Shown one piece after another: positions 19,727-29,250 of a DNA stretch of 64,000 bases. This DNA comes from Amycolatopsis sp. FBCC-B4732 (lineage in GTDB: Bacteria > Actinomycetota > Actinomycetes > Mycobacteriales > Pseudonocardiaceae), in assembly GCF_023008405.1 (NCBI RefSeq), contig NZ_CP095376.1, forward strand, positions 3,558,001-3,622,000, in the 5' to 3' direction. The translations under genes were made by a program, and so were the position numbers. How positions within the stretch are numbered: position 1 is the stretch's first letter; each line of letters begins with the position of its first letter. The notes beneath the pieces are model-generated. The model made no database searches, was not told where the DNA came from, and worked only from the letters and a program-made list of their open reading frames with translations.

Positions 19727-22700
19727 TCAGCGGCCGGTCATGACCAGGGTGGTCACGGAGTTGGCGGGCAGGGTCAGCTTCGACGTCGCCGCCAGCCCGG
19801 TGAGCTCCCTCGTCTGCGGCACGATGGCGGCCGGCGCGGCGAGGCTGTTGCGGCCCGCCGGGTCGCCGGTGAGCGTGGTGAGCGTCCCGGTGCCGTCGAC
19901 CGCCGTGACGCCGGTGAGCCCCAGCCGCGCGGTCTGCACCTGGCCGGTCGGGTTGACGAGCTTGACCGTGAACGTCTTCTTCCCGCCCTTGGTGGTCACG
20001 TTGACCACCTGCCGCAGCGGGCTGCCCTGGTTGAGGCGGCTGGTCACGATCTGCTTGCCGAGCGTGCTGGAGAACATCTGCTGCACCCAGTACGACGGCG
20101 AGCCGTAGCTGGTCCCGGCGTCGAAGCCGATCAGGTTGACCGGCCAGCTGGACTGGTTCTCCTGCACCAGCACCGGCGCGTACATCGAGCCGATGACGAC
20201 GTCGCTGTTGCGTTCCAGCCCGGTGAGGAACGCGGCCTCGCCGATGGCGGCGGCCAGGGTGCCGGTGGGCCGGCCGTCCTGGGCGCCGTACTCGCCGACG
20301 AGGATGTCCGGGCCGGAGCGGTCCGCGGTGTCGTAGCGGGTCGAGTTGTCGGTGAACCACTGCGGCGACTGGTAGTAGTGGTCGTCCGCGGCGTCCGGGC
20401 GCACCCCGGTCGACGTGCTCGACGCGGCTCCGCCCTGCAGGCCACCGGTGGTGGCGATGACGGTCAGCTGCGGGTACTTCGCCTTGATGGCGTTGTCCAT
20501 GTCGGTGAAGCGCCAGGCGTAGCTGCCGGAGCCGTCGAACCAGTCTTCGTTGCCGACCTCGACGTAGTGCAGGTCGAACGGTGCCGGGTGCCCGTCGGCG
20601 ACCCGCTTCGCGCCCCACGTCGTGGTGGCGTCGCCGATGGCGTACTCGATCTCGTCGAGGGCTTCCTGGACGTACTGCGGGTAGTCGGCCTGGCTGACGT
20701 GCTGGCCGTTGAGGGTGTAGCCGGCGAACAGGGCCAGGAGCGGCTGGGCGCCGATGTCCTCGGACAGCTTGAGGTAGTCGAGGATGCCGAAGCCGTCGGT
20801 GGACCAGTAGCCCCACGCGGTGTTCTGGTGGCCGGGCCGCTCTTCCGGCTTGCCGATGGTGTTCTTCCACGCGAACCGCGTGTCGAGGGTGTTGCCTTCG
20901 AGGTAGTTGCCGCCCGGGACGCGGAACAGGCCGAGCTTCATCGCCGCGAGCTTCTGCCCGAGGTCGAGGCGGACGCCGTGGTTCTTGAAGGTGGGCGGGA
21001 ACAGCGACACCTGCTGGAACCAGGCGTCGCCGGCCAGCGCCTTCTTGGTCTTGTTCACCAGCGACACGACGATCCGGTTGTCGGTGGACGTCGTGATGGT
21101 CGAGGGTGTGGTGAAGCTGAACGTCTGCTGTCCCCAAGCCGTGCCGAGCTGGAGATCCTTGCTCGCCAGCACGGTGCCGTCCGGCTTCTCCAGGCTGACC
21201 CGGACCGCACCGGTCCAGGTGCCCTTGGCGAAGAAGCTGCCGGTGTACTTGGTGGACGGCTTCGCGGCGACGCCGTAGTAGCCGACGTTCGCCGCGGCCA
21301 CGCGGCCGCCGGCCGGGACCGCGTCGGCGTGCAGCTTCAGCGATCGGTCGAGGGCGGTGTTCAGCGGCGTGGCCGTGTCGATGGCGTAGGTGCCGGTGGC
21401 GCCGGCCGACGTGACCAGCGACCAGTACGGCACCGGGGTGTCGCCCGCGCCGCTGCCGCGCTGGTAGGCCTCCTTGAAGGTGCGGTTGCGGACGAGTTCC
21501 GCGTACAGCCCGCCTTCGACGGAGTGGCTGATGTCCTCGAGGATCGAGCCGTAGGTGGTCGGGCGGGTGTTGGCGCGGACGACGTTGGCGTCCACCGCGA
21601 GCTGGTTGGCGCCCGCGAGGGTGCCGATCTGGGCGGCGGTGAGCGGGAAGCGGCGCAGCTCCAGCTCGTCGACCGCGCCGGTGAGCCCGGCGCCGACCGT
21701 CAGGGGTGCCGCCGCGGTCCCGGAGGCCGGGCACGCGGAGACGTCGAGGGTGGTGCCGGTGGGGGTGCCGCAGGTGCTCGTGACCGCGGCGGCGTCGCCG
21801 TCGGAGTAGACGGTGAGCCGCTGGGACGCGCGGTCGAGGACGACGGCGGCGTGGTGCCAGGTGCCGTCGGCCAGCCCGCCGCCGGTGGTGGTCACCCGGA
21901 GGGTGCCGACGCGGGCGGTGAGCTTGCCGCCGCTGACGCCGAGCGCGTAGCCGTCGCCGTGGTCCACCAGCGTTCCGTCCGCGGTGGTGCGGAACCACGC
22001 GGCCAGCGAGAGCGAGCCGGTGCCGGTGTCGAACGCGGGCGAGGTGCCCATGTCCACAGTGGACTTGCCGTCGAGCTGGACGGCCTTGCCCGCCGCACCG
22101 GCGGTCCAGGTCGCGCCGCGAAGCGTGCCGTCGGCCGCGTTCGCCGACGAATCACGCGCGATCGTGCCGGTGCCTTCGTCGAAGTGCCACGAGCCGCTCG
22201 CGGCCAGTGCGGCGACGGCGGACGCGGTCAGCGGCGTCGGGTACGCGCGGACGTCGTCCACTCCCCCGGCGAACCAGTCGGCCGGGGCGCCCGCCCACTT
22301 GCCGCGCCCGATGACCAGGTGCCCGGCGGCGGTCCACGGCGTGGTGAACGGGACGCTCTGCTGCAGGGTTCCGTTGACGTACAGGGAAAGCGTGCCGGCG
22401 GCGCGGTTGTAGACGCCGACGACGTGCTGCCACTGGCCGGCCTGCGCGGGCAGCGTCGACACCGCGGCGGAGGACGCCGAGTCGCCGTCGGCCGCCCGGC
22501 GGGTGAAGGCAAACCGGCCGTCGGCGGCGCGCTGGAGGTAGAAGCCGCTGATCGCCGAGCCGTCGACGCTGACCGCGGTCCGGAAGCCGGGGTCCGCGGT
22601 CGGTTTCACCCACGCGGACACCGAGAAGCTCTGCCCGGTGTCGACGACCGGGCCGGGGACGTCGACCGCGGCGCCGGTGCCGTTCAGCACCGCGCCGTGC

Positions 22701-23533
22701 GGGCCGACCACGCCGTCGCCCCAGCTCGCCCCGCCGGTCAGGGTGGCGGTGCGGGCGTCGAGGGAGTCGTCGGCCGCGGTGGTGCCGGTGCCCTCGTCGA
22801 GAGCCCAGTGGCCGGCGATGGCCAGGCGGCCGGCGTCGGCCGCGGTCAGCGCGCCCGAGTAGGCGCGGACGTCGTCGATCGAGCCGTCGACGTAGTCCAC
22901 CGGGTTGCCGCCGTACTTGCCGCGGCCGATCACCAGGTGCCCGGTGCCGGCCCAGCCCGCAGGCGCGGAGACGGTGGCCTGGCGGGTGCCGTCGACGTAC
23001 AGCGAAAGCGTCGACGCGGCCGAGTCGAAGACGCCGGTCAGCTGGTACCACTGGCCGGCGACGGGGTCGAAGTTCGCGGCCGCGACGACGCCGTCGGCGG
23101 GCGCGTCCCCGGCGAGGCGGGTGAAGGCGAACCGGCGCGAGTCGTCGCGGAACTGCAGGAAGAAGTTGCTGACCTGATTGCCGTCGATGCTGACGAACGT
23201 CTGAAAGCCCGATGTCTTGTCGAGCTTGACCCAGCTGCTGACGGAGAAGCTCTCGGTGGTGTCCAGCACAGGCGCGCCGGCGTCGGCGAACCCGCTCGTG
23301 CCGTCGGTCGTCAGGGCGCCGCCGCGGATGCCCGGGCCCCAGCCCGCGCCGGGGTTCAGGGCGGCGGGGTGCTCGCCCGCGGTGTCGGCGGCGCTCGTCC
23401 CGCTGCCGTCGTCGAACGTCCAGTGCCCGGCCAGGCCCGGCTCGGGGCCGGCCGCGGCGGTGGTGACGGGGAGGGCGCAGAACAGGGTCAGGGCCGTGAG
23501 GAGGGCCAAGGGGCGCCGGAGGGAAGGGATCAT
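19727..23533 (-). CDS. Secreted GH51 alpha-L-arabinofuranosidase with three LamG-like modules
   Basis: 1268 residues. A signal peptide (LALLTALTLFCALPVTTAAA) is followed by three concanavalin/LamG-like modules of ~190 residues (each with HWTFDDGSGT-, HWALDEGTGT- or SWHFDEGTGT-type openings and IDDVRAY-type closings). From about residue 620 comes a GH51 catalytic region: LFRVPGGNYLEG, VEVGNEDWF with the acid/base Glu near 995, and DILVGEYGA with the nucleophile near 1078. It releases L-arabinose from arabinan/arabinoxylan outside the cell. The ATG at 23531-23533 overlaps the upstream permease stop, and GGGGGAG precedes it. Placing the extracellular hydrolase inside the transporter operon couples polymer attack to uptake. 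Confidence 0.94.
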   Translation of the reverse strand: MIPSLRRPLALLTALTLFCALPVTTAAAGPEPGLAGHWTFDDGSGTSAADTAGEHPAALNPGAGWGPGIRGGALTTDGTSGFADAGAPVLDTTESFSVSSWVKLDKTSGFQTFVSIDGNQVSNFFLQFRDDSRRFAFTRLAGDAPADGVVAAANFDPVAGQWYQLTGVFDSAASTLSLYVDGTRQATVSAPAGWAGTGHLVIGRGKYGGNPVDYVDGSIDDVRAYSGALTAADAGRLAIAGHWALDEGTGTTAADDSLDARTATLTGGASWGDGVVGPHGAVLNGTGAAVDVPGPVVDTGQSFSVSAWVKPTADPGFRTAVSVDGSAISGFYLQRAADGRFAFTRRAADGDSASSAAVSTLPAQAGQWQHVVGVYNRAAGTLSLYVNGTLQQSVPFTTPWTAAGHLVIGRGKWAGAPADWFAGGVDDVRAYPTPLTASAVAALAASGSWHFDEGTGTIARDSSANAADGTLRGATWTAGAAGKAVQLDGKSTVDMGTSPAFDTGTGSLSLAAWFRTTADGTLVDHGDGYALGVSGGKLTARVGTLRVTTTGGGLADGTWHHAAVVLDRASQRLTVYSDGDAAAVTSTCGTPTGTTLDVSACPASGTAAAPLTVGAGLTGAVDELELRRFPLTAAQIGTLAGANQLAVDANVVRANTRPTTYGSILEDISHSVEGGLYAELVRNRTFKEAYQRGSGAGDTPVPYWSLVTSAGATGTYAIDTATPLNTALDRSLKLHADAVPAGGRVAAANVGYYGVAAKPSTKYTGSFFAKGTWTGAVRVSLEKPDGTVLASKDLQLGTAWGQQTFSFTTPSTITTSTDNRIVVSLVNKTKKALAGDAWFQQVSLFPPTFKNHGVRLDLGQKLAAMKLGLFRVPGGNYLEGNTLDTRFAWKNTIGKPEERPGHQNTAWGYWSTDGFGILDYLKLSEDIGAQPLLALFAGYTLNGQHVSQADYPQYVQEALDEIEYAIGDATTTWGAKRVADGHPAPFDLHYVEVGNEDWFDGSGSYAWRFTDMDNAIKAKYPQLTVIATTGGLQGGAASSTSTGVRPDAADDHYYQSPQWFTDNSTRYDTADRSGPDILVGEYGAQDGRPTGTLAAAIGEAAFLTGLERNSDVVIGSMYAPVLVQENQSSWPVNLIGFDAGTSYGSPSYWVQQMFSSTLGKQIVTSRLNQGSPLRQVVNVTTKGGKKTFTVKLVNPTGQVQTARLGLTGVTAVDGTGTLTTLTGDPAGRNSLAAPAAIVPQTRELTGLAATSKLTLPANSVTTLVMTGR

Positions 23534-24516
23534 CGGTGGCTCCCCCGGGTCACGAGGCGCTGCAGGACGATGAAGACGAAGAGGAGGGCGCCGGTGATGA
23601 TCGAGGTCCACCAGGAGTTCAGGGTGCCGTCGAAGGTGATCAGCGTCTGGATGATGCCCAGCACCATGATCCCGAGCACGGTGCCCAGCACGTAGCCGGA
23701 GCCGCCGGTGAGGATGGTGCCGCCGATGACGACCGCGGCGATCGCGGTCAGCTCGAGGCCGACACCGTTGAGCGGGTCGCCGGAAGACTTGTACAGCACC
23801 AGCAGCAGCCCGCCCAGCGCCGAGCAGAACCCGCTGATCGTGTACACGGCGATCTTCGTGCGGCCGGTCTTGAGGCCCATCAGCATCGCCGACTGCGCGT
23901 TGCCGCCGATCGAGTAGACCGTCCGCCCGAACCGCGTGAAGGCCAGCACGTACACCGCGACCGCGACGACGACCAGCGCGGCGACCACGCTGATCGAGAT
24001 GTGCAGCTCCCCGCCGAGCGGGATCTGCGTCTGGGCGAGGGTCGCGATCGTCGCGTTGTCGATCGAGTACGCCTCGGTGCTGATCGTGTAGCAGAGCCCG
24101 CGGGCGAAGAACATCCCGATCAGCGTGGCGATGAACGGCTGGATCTCGAAGAAGTGGATGAGCGCGCCCATCCCGGCGCCGAGCAGCGCGCCGACCACCA
24201 GCACCACCGCGATCGCCGCGTACGCGGACCAGCCGTGCTTCTGCATCAGGTCGCCGGAGACCACAGTGGACAGTGCGACCACCGAGCCGACGGACAGGTC
24301 GATGCCGCCGGTGAGGATCACGAACGTCATCCCGACCGCGACCACGAGCAGGAAGGCGTTGTTGATGAACAGGTCGAGCACGACCTGCCCGGAGCCGAAC
24401 GCGTCGTAGCTCGATGCGCCGAAGATGTACGCCCCGATCAGCAGCGCCATCGTCGCGAGGATCGGGAGGTGCCGCTGCTGCGGCCGGTAGCCCTTGATGC
24501 GGGTGAGCGTGGTCAC
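23530..24516 (-). CDS. yjfF: Sugar ABC transporter permease, YjfF type
   Basis: 328-residue permease; GTG start at 24516 overlapping the previous permease stop (GTGA). It has the class signature GGIDLSVGSVVALSTVVSG, IHFFEIQPFIATLIGMFFARG, FGRTVYSIGGNAQSAMLMGL and AAVVIGGTILTGGSGYVLGT, matching YjfF of the YtfQRT-YjfF importer. In E. coli that system takes up galactofuranose; the context here (GH51, araBDA) makes L-arabinofuranose or arabinose the likely substrate. The gene symbol denotes family. Confidence 0.93.
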   Translation of the reverse strand: MTTLTRIKGYRPQQRHLPILATMALLIGAYIFGASSYDAFGSGQVVLDLFINNAFLLVVAVGMTFVILTGGIDLSVGSVVALSTVVSGDLMQKHGWSAYAAIAVVLVVGALLGAGMGALIHFFEIQPFIATLIGMFFARGLCYTISTEAYSIDNATIATLAQTQIPLGGELHISISVVAALVVVAVAVYVLAFTRFGRTVYSIGGNAQSAMLMGLKTGRTKIAVYTISGFCSALGGLLLVLYKSSGDPLNGVGLELTAIAAVVIGGTILTGGSGYVLGTVLGIMVLGIIQTLITFDGTLNSWWTSIITGALLFVFIVLQRLVTRGSHR

Positions 24517-25547
24517 GCCGTGACCTCCACCTTCTCCGGAGCGGATGTCGGGGCCGGTGCGGCCGGGCGGGCCTTGCGGCGGCGGAGCTTGCGGCGGAAG
24601 GCGGGCGACTGCAGCAGGCACACCGCCAGCACGACCACGGCCTTGAACAGCATGATCGCCTCGGGCGGGATGCCGAGGGCGTAGACGGTGGTGGTCAGCG
24701 TCTGGATGAGCAGCGCGCCGATCACCGCGCCACCGATGGAGAAGCGGCCGCCGGTCAGCTGCGTGCCGCCGACGACGACGGCGAGGATCGCGTCGAGCTC
24801 GATGAACAGCCCGGCGTGGTTGGCGTCGGCGCTGTGCACGTTCGCGCTGATCATCAGCCCGGCGATGCCCGCGCACAGCGCGCAGAAGACGTAGACGAGC
24901 CAGGTCAGCCGCGCCGAGCGGAGCCCGGCCAGCCGGCTGGCCTCGGGGTTGCCGCCGACGGCCTCCACGAGCAGCCCGAGGGCCGAGCGGCGGACCAGCA
25001 GGGACGCGAGCACGAACACCGCGAGGGCGATGAGGATCGCGCTCGGCAGCGTCAGCACGAACCCGCTGCCGATCCACTCGTAGGGCGCGGAGTTGATCGT
25101 GATGATCTGGCCGCCGGAGATCAGCTGCGCGATCCCGCGCCCGGCGACCATCAGGATGAGCGTGGCGATGATCGGCTGGATGCCGAGCGCGGCGACGAGC
25201 CAGCCGTTCCACACCCCGAGCACCAGGGAAAGCCCCAGCGCCAGCCCGACCGCGACGAGCGTGGCGCCCACGCCGCCGGGGTGGTCGGCGATCCACAGGC
25301 AGGCCAGCGAGCCGCTGATCGCGACCACCGCGCCGACCGAGAGGTCGATGCCGCGGGTGGCGATCACGAGCGTCATGCCGATCGCGATGAGGATCAGCGG
25401 GGCGCCGTTCTTCAGGATGTCGACGAGGTTGCCGTAGAGGTGGCCGTCGCGCAGTTCGATCGAGAAGAACGAGGGGCTCGCGATCAGGTCGCCCAGCAGC
25501 AGCGCGAGCAGCGCCACCACGGGCCAGAACAACCGGTGCTTGGTCAT
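24513..25547 (-). CDS. ytfT: Sugar ABC transporter permease, YtfT type
   Basis: 344-residue permease with GTRGIDLS-type motif (ATRGIDLSVGAVVAISGSLA), LGIQPIIATLILMVAGRGIAQ, EAVGGNPEASRLAGL and VVGGTQLTGGRFSIGGAVIG. It forms a heterodimeric channel with the YjfF-type partner next to it. The ATG at 25545-25547 overlaps the ATPase stop by 4 bp. The C-terminus is a basic then Pro/Ala-rich cytoplasmic tail (RRKLRRRKARPAAPAPTSAP), longer than usual. Confidence 0.93.
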   Translation of the reverse strand: MTKHRLFWPVVALLALLLGDLIASPSFFSIELRDGHLYGNLVDILKNGAPLILIAIGMTLVIATRGIDLSVGAVVAISGSLACLWIADHPGGVGATLVAVGLALGLSLVLGVWNGWLVAALGIQPIIATLILMVAGRGIAQLISGGQIITINSAPYEWIGSGFVLTLPSAILIALAVFVLASLLVRRSALGLLVEAVGGNPEASRLAGLRSARLTWLVYVFCALCAGIAGLMISANVHSADANHAGLFIELDAILAVVVGGTQLTGGRFSIGGAVIGALLIQTLTTTVYALGIPPEAIMLFKAVVVLAVCLLQSPAFRRKLRRRKARPAAPAPTSAPEKVEVTA

Positions 25548-27058
25548 GAGACGGCTCCCTCGGCCATCGTGGCCATGATCTCGTCCGCGGTGAGTCCCTG
25601 GTTGTCCCGCTGCGCCACGACCTTCCGGTCGCGCAGCACGACGACGCGGTGGCTCAGCCGGAGCACCTCGTCGAGCTCGGCGGAGATGAACAGCACGGCC
25701 ATCCCCTCGGCGGACAGCTGCGTGACGAGCCGCTGGATCTCCGTCTTGGCACCGATGTCGATGCCGCGGGTCGGCTCGTCGAGGATCAGCAGGCGGGGTT
25801 CGGTGATGAGCCAGCGGGCCAGCAGCACCTTCTGCTGGTTGCCGCCGGAGAGGTTGCCGACCAGCGCTTCGGGGTCGGCGGGGCGGATGTCGAGCGTCTT
25901 GATGTACTTCTCCGCGATTTCGTCCTGGCGGCGCCGGGACAGCGGCCGCGTCCAGCCGCGGGAGGCCTGGAGCGCGAGGACGATGTTTTCCCGGACGGTC
26001 AGTTCCTCGACCAGCCCTTCGGTCTTGCGGTTCTCCGAGCAGAACGCGATCCGGTGGTCGAGCCCGGCCCGCGGCGTGCGCAGGTTCGTGGCCTCGCCGT
26101 CGACGCGCACGGAACCGTGGTCGGCGTGGTCGGCGCCGAAGAGCAGCCGGGCGAGTTCGGTGCGCCCGGACCCGAGCAGACCGGCCAGCCCGACGACCTC
26201 GCCGGCGTGGATGTCGAGCGTGAACGGCTCGACCCCGCCCTTGCGGCCGAGGTCCTCGGCGGCCAGCAGCACCGGCGCATCGGCGACCTCGGCCCGGCTC
26301 GGCCCGGAGTCCTCCAGGTCTTCGAGGACCTGCAGCTCCTTGCCGATCATCCGGGTGACGAGCTCGACCGGCGTGATGTCGGCCGTGCGGTACTCGCCGA
26401 TCAGCTTCCCGTTGCGCAGCACGGTCATCCGGTCGGCGACGGCGAAGACCTGGTCGATGAAGTGCGAGACGAACAGGATCGCCAGCCCCTGCTCGCGCAG
26501 GGACCGGACGACCTTCAGCAGCTGCTCGACTTCGCCGGCGTCCAAACTGGACGTCGGCTCGTCGAGGACGAGCACCCGCGCCTCGACGTCGAGGGCGCGG
26601 GCGATCGCCACCAGCTGCTGCACCGCGATCGAGCAGGTGCTCAGCTCGGCCGAGACGTCCACGTGGACGTCCAGCCGGGCCAGGAGCTCCTCGGCCCGCC
26701 GCCGCATCGGGCCCCACTGGATGCGGCCGAAGCGGCGGGGTTCCCGCCCGAGGCAGACGTTCTCCGCCACGGACAGGTTCGGGCAGAGGTTGACCTCCTG
26801 GTAGACCGTGCTGATGCCGGCCTGCTGAGCCTCGCCGGGACCGCCGAAGGCGACAGCGGTCCCGGCGAGCGTGATCGTGCCCGCGTCCACCCCGTACACC
26901 CCGGTCAGCACCTTGATCAGGGTGGACTTTCCGGCGCCGTTCTCCCCCATCAGCGCGTGGACCTCGCCCGGGAACAGGCGGAAGTCCACACCGTCGAGGG
27001 CGAGGACGCCGGGGAACTCCTTGCGGATCCCGGTCATGGTCAGGATTTCGGCGGGCAT
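25544..27058 (-). CDS. ytfR: Sugar ABC transporter ATP-binding protein, YtfR type
   Basis: 504 residues with duplicated ABC domains: Walker [20 protein letters not shown], Walker B VLVLDEPTSSLDAGE; the second half has [33 protein letters not shown] and [20 protein letters not shown]. It drives import with YtfT/YjfF-type permeases and the binding protein 11 bp upstream. Start ATG 27056-27058 gives MPAEILTMTGIRKEFPGVLA, the usual family N-terminus. Confidence 0.95.
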   Translation of the reverse strand: MPAEILTMTGIRKEFPGVLALDGVDFRLFPGEVHALMGENGAGKSTLIKVLTGVYGVDAGTITLAGTAVAFGGPGEAQQAGISTVYQEVNLCPNLSVAENVCLGREPRRFGRIQWGPMRRRAEELLARLDVHVDVSAELSTCSIAVQQLVAIARALDVEARVLVLDEPTSSLDAGEVEQLLKVVRSLREQGLAILFVSHFIDQVFAVADRMTVLRNGKLIGEYRTADITPVELVTRMIGKELQVLEDLEDSGPSRAEVADAPVLLAAEDLGRKGGVEPFTLDIHAGEVVGLAGLLGSGRTELARLLFGADHADHGSVRVDGEATNLRTPRAGLDHRIAFCSENRKTEGLVEELTVRENIVLALQASRGWTRPLSRRRQDEIAEKYIKTLDIRPADPEALVGNLSGGNQQKVLLARWLITEPRLLILDEPTRGIDIGAKTEIQRLVTQLSAEGMAVLFISAELDEVLRLSHRVVVLRDRKVVAQRDNQGLTADEIMATMAEGAVS

Positions 27059-27069
27059 GCGGTGACCTC

Positions 27070-28044
27070 TCAGTACTGCCGCTGCGGCAGGGCGGCCTTG
27101 GCCGACGCCTGGTCGAATTCGGTTTCCTGGGTCTCGATGCGGGCGGGCACCTGCTCGCCGGCGGACACCTTCTTGACCAGATCCATCAGCTGCGGGCCGA
27201 GCAGCGGGTTGCACTCGACGACGTGGTTGATCTTGCCGTCGGCCAGTGCGGTCAGCGCGTCCTTGACGCCGTCGACCGAAACGATCTTGATGTCCTTGCC
27301 CGGAACCTTGCCCGCGGCTTCGATCGCCTCGATGGCGCCGAGGGCCATGTCGTCGTTGTGCGCGTAGAGGACGTCGATCTTGGGCTGGGACTTCAGGAAG
27401 GCCTCCATGACCTCCTTGCCCTTGGCGCGGGTGAACTCACCGGTCTGCGAGGCGACGATCTTGTACTTCGGGTCCGCCGCGATGACGTCCGCGAAGCCCT
27501 TCTTGCGGTCGTTGGCCGGCGCCGAACCCGTGGTGCCCTGCAGCTCGACGATGTTGACCTGGCCGGTGGCGCTGCCGTACTCCTTGGTCAGCCACTCCCC
27601 CGCCTTCTTGCCCTCGGCGATGAAGTCCGAGCCGAGGAAGGTCTTGTAGAGCGACTTGTCCGGCGAGTCGATCGCGCGGTCGGTGAGGATGACCGGGATG
27701 TTGGCCGTCTTGGCTTCCTTGAGCACGGTGTCCCAGCCGGACTCGACCACCGGCGAGAAGGCGATGACCTTGACCTTCTGCTGGATGTAGGAGCGGATCG
27801 CCGAGATCTGGTTCTCCTGCTTCTGCTGCGCGTCGGAGAACTTCAGCTCGATGCCCGCGGTCTTGGCCGACTCCTGGATGGACTTGGTGTTCGCCGTCCG
27901 CCACCCGCTCTCGGCGCCCACCTGCGCGAAGCCGAGCGTGATCGCCCCGCCGGAGCTTCCGGAGGAGCCCCCGCTCCCGCAGGCGGTGAGCAGCACGAGT
28001 CCGGCTGCCGCGGCCGCCGCGGCGGCCCATCGCTTCTTCAGCAC
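27070..28044 (-). CDS. ytfQ: Sugar-binding lipoprotein, YtfQ type (first gene of the arabinose operon)
   Basis: 324 residues. The GTG at 28044 is chosen because GAGGAG lies 5 nt upstream and the product begins with the short basic n-region VLKKRW, then an Ala-rich core and lipobox LVLLTACGSGG. The binding domain shows IAFSPVVESGWDTVLKEAK, VILTDRAIDS, VNIVELQGTTGSAPANDRKKGF and YAHNDDMALGAIEAIEAAG, hallmarks of YtfQ. The ligand is probably furanose arabinose. The operator TGTTAGCGTTAACA at 28075-28088 is 30 bp upstream of the start, so transcription of the whole 16-kb block is probably LacI-controlled from here. Confidence 0.93.
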   Translation of the reverse strand: MLKKRWAAAAAAAAGLVLLTACGSGGSSGSSGGAITLGFAQVGAESGWRTANTKSIQESAKTAGIELKFSDAQQKQENQISAIRSYIQQKVKVIAFSPVVESGWDTVLKEAKTANIPVILTDRAIDSPDKSLYKTFLGSDFIAEGKKAGEWLTKEYGSATGQVNIVELQGTTGSAPANDRKKGFADVIAADPKYKIVASQTGEFTRAKGKEVMEAFLKSQPKIDVLYAHNDDMALGAIEAIEAAGKVPGKDIKIVSVDGVKDALTALADGKINHVVECNPLLGPQLMDLVKKVSAGEQVPARIETQETEFDQASAKAALPQRQY

Positions 28045-28074
28045 GTTCACTCCTCGATCGACGGTGATCAAATC

Positions 28075-28088
28075 TGTTAGCGTTAACA
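28075..28088. promoter_or_regulatory. LacI-type operator, copy 2 (arabinose operon)
   Basis: TGTTAGCGTTAACA, palindromic except for one base pair, 30 bp before ytfQ and 38 bp after the LacI gene's stop. Its position over the expected promoter suggests repression of the operon by the adjacent LacI protein. Confidence 0.82.
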
Positions 28089-28126
28089 TTCGGAGCTGGT
28101 CTTCTTCGGGTTTCGCGCGTGCGCCG

Positions 28127-29170
28127 CTAGCGCGGGCCGGTGCTTTCGCGGACGATCAGCTCGGGGACGACCAGGGCGCGCGCGTGCTGGTCGCCTCCGT
28201 CCATCCGCTGGGTGAGCAGGCCGAACGTGCGCCGGCCGACTTCGATGAAGTCCTGGCGCACCGTGGTGAGCGGCGGCGTGAAGTACGCCGCCTCCGGCAC
28301 GTCGTCGAAGCCCGCGACGCGCACGTCTCGCGGCACCGAGATGCCCGCCTCGGCGAAGGCGCGCAGCAGGCCGAGCGCCATCTGGTCGTTGCCGGCGAAG
28401 ACGGCGTCCAGCTTCGGTTCCGCGGCGAGGGATCGCCCCGCCTCGTAGCCCGACCGCGAACTCCAGTCGCCGCGGATCACCCGCGGGGCCGCGACCCCGT
28501 GGCGTTCCAGGGTTTCGCGCCAGCCGAGCTCGCGGTCGCGGGCCTCCAGCCAGTCCTCCGGCCCGGCGACGTGCCAGACGGTCCGGTGGCCGAGGGCGAG
28601 CAGGTGCTCGGTGGCGCGGCGGGCGCCGTCGCGCTGGTCGACGGAGATGACCGGCACCGGCGCGGTCTCCCCGCCGCCGACGGCGACGACCGGGAAGTCC
28701 GCGGGCGCGGCTTCCAGTGCACGCCCCGCACTGACGTGCGGGGCGATGACGATGATGCCCTCGACCGCCTGGCGGCGGAGGTTCTCCACCGCGTCGGCGA
28801 TCGACGACCGGCCGGGCCGGCTGACGCTGGAGATCGTGATCGCGTACCCGGCTTCGCGGGCGGCGTTCTCGATGCCGTACAGCGTGCTGGCCGGACCGTA
28901 CAGATTGGACTCGAGCGCGACGACGCCGAGCGTCCCGGTCCGCCCGGTGACCAGCGCGCGGGCCGCGGAATTGGGCCGGTAGCCCAGTTCCTCGATCGCC
29001 GCGAGCACCCGGGCCCGCGTCTCGGGGCGCACCGGGCCGGTCCCGTTGATCACCCGGGACACGGTCATGTGGGACACGCCGGCCACGCCCGCGACGTCGG
29101 TCAGGCTCGGCTGCCGCGTCCCGGCCGCGGTCACCCGCACGGGTCCGCCGGAGCGGGGTCGTTCGGCCAC
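28127..29170 (-). CDS. LacI-family repressor of the arabinose operon
   Basis: 347 residues from the GTG at 29170, preceded by AAAGGGGAC; this start lies downstream of an operator at 29237 and gives the same length as the paralogue at 44141. Residues ~20-70 hold the HTH and hinge helix (PSLTDVAGVAGVSHMTVSRV, then RPNSAARALVTGRTGTLGVV). The rest is a periplasmic-binding-like sensor (GNDQMALGLLRAFAEAG, VAGFDDVPEAAYFTPPLTTV). The inducer is probably L-arabinose or an oligosaccharide. Operators both upstream of the gene and upstream of ytfQ imply autoregulation plus operon control (inference). Confidence 0.93.
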   Translation of the reverse strand: MAERPRSGGPVRVTAAGTRQPSLTDVAGVAGVSHMTVSRVINGTGPVRPETRARVLAAIEELGYRPNSAARALVTGRTGTLGVVALESNLYGPASTLYGIENAAREAGYAITISSVSRPGRSSIADAVENLRRQAVEGIIVIAPHVSAGRALEAAPADFPVVAVGGGETAPVPVISVDQRDGARRATEHLLALGHRTVWHVAGPEDWLEARDRELGWRETLERHGVAAPRVIRGDWSSRSGYEAGRSLAAEPKLDAVFAGNDQMALGLLRAFAEAGISVPRDVRVAGFDDVPEAAYFTPPLTTVRQDFIEVGRRTFGLLTQRMDGGDQHARALVVPELIVRESTGPR

Positions 29171-29236
29171 CGGCGTCCCCTTTCCGTCCGCGCCGACTGG
29201 GTCTGCGTCACCTGTTCCGGTGACGGCGAGGAGTAG

Positions 29237-29250
29237 TGTTAGCGATAACA
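29237..29250. promoter_or_regulatory. LacI-type operator, copy 3 (autoregulatory)
   Basis: TGTTAGCGATAACA, 66 bp upstream of the LacI gene start at 29170. It differs from the perfect palindrome at 44088 by one base. Confidence 0.78.

Noticed and set aside
19691..23695. A ~1330-codon plus-strand open frame antisense to the GH51 gene
   Set aside because: Same shadow effect; the minus strand has a signal peptide, LamG modules and catalytic Glu motifs.
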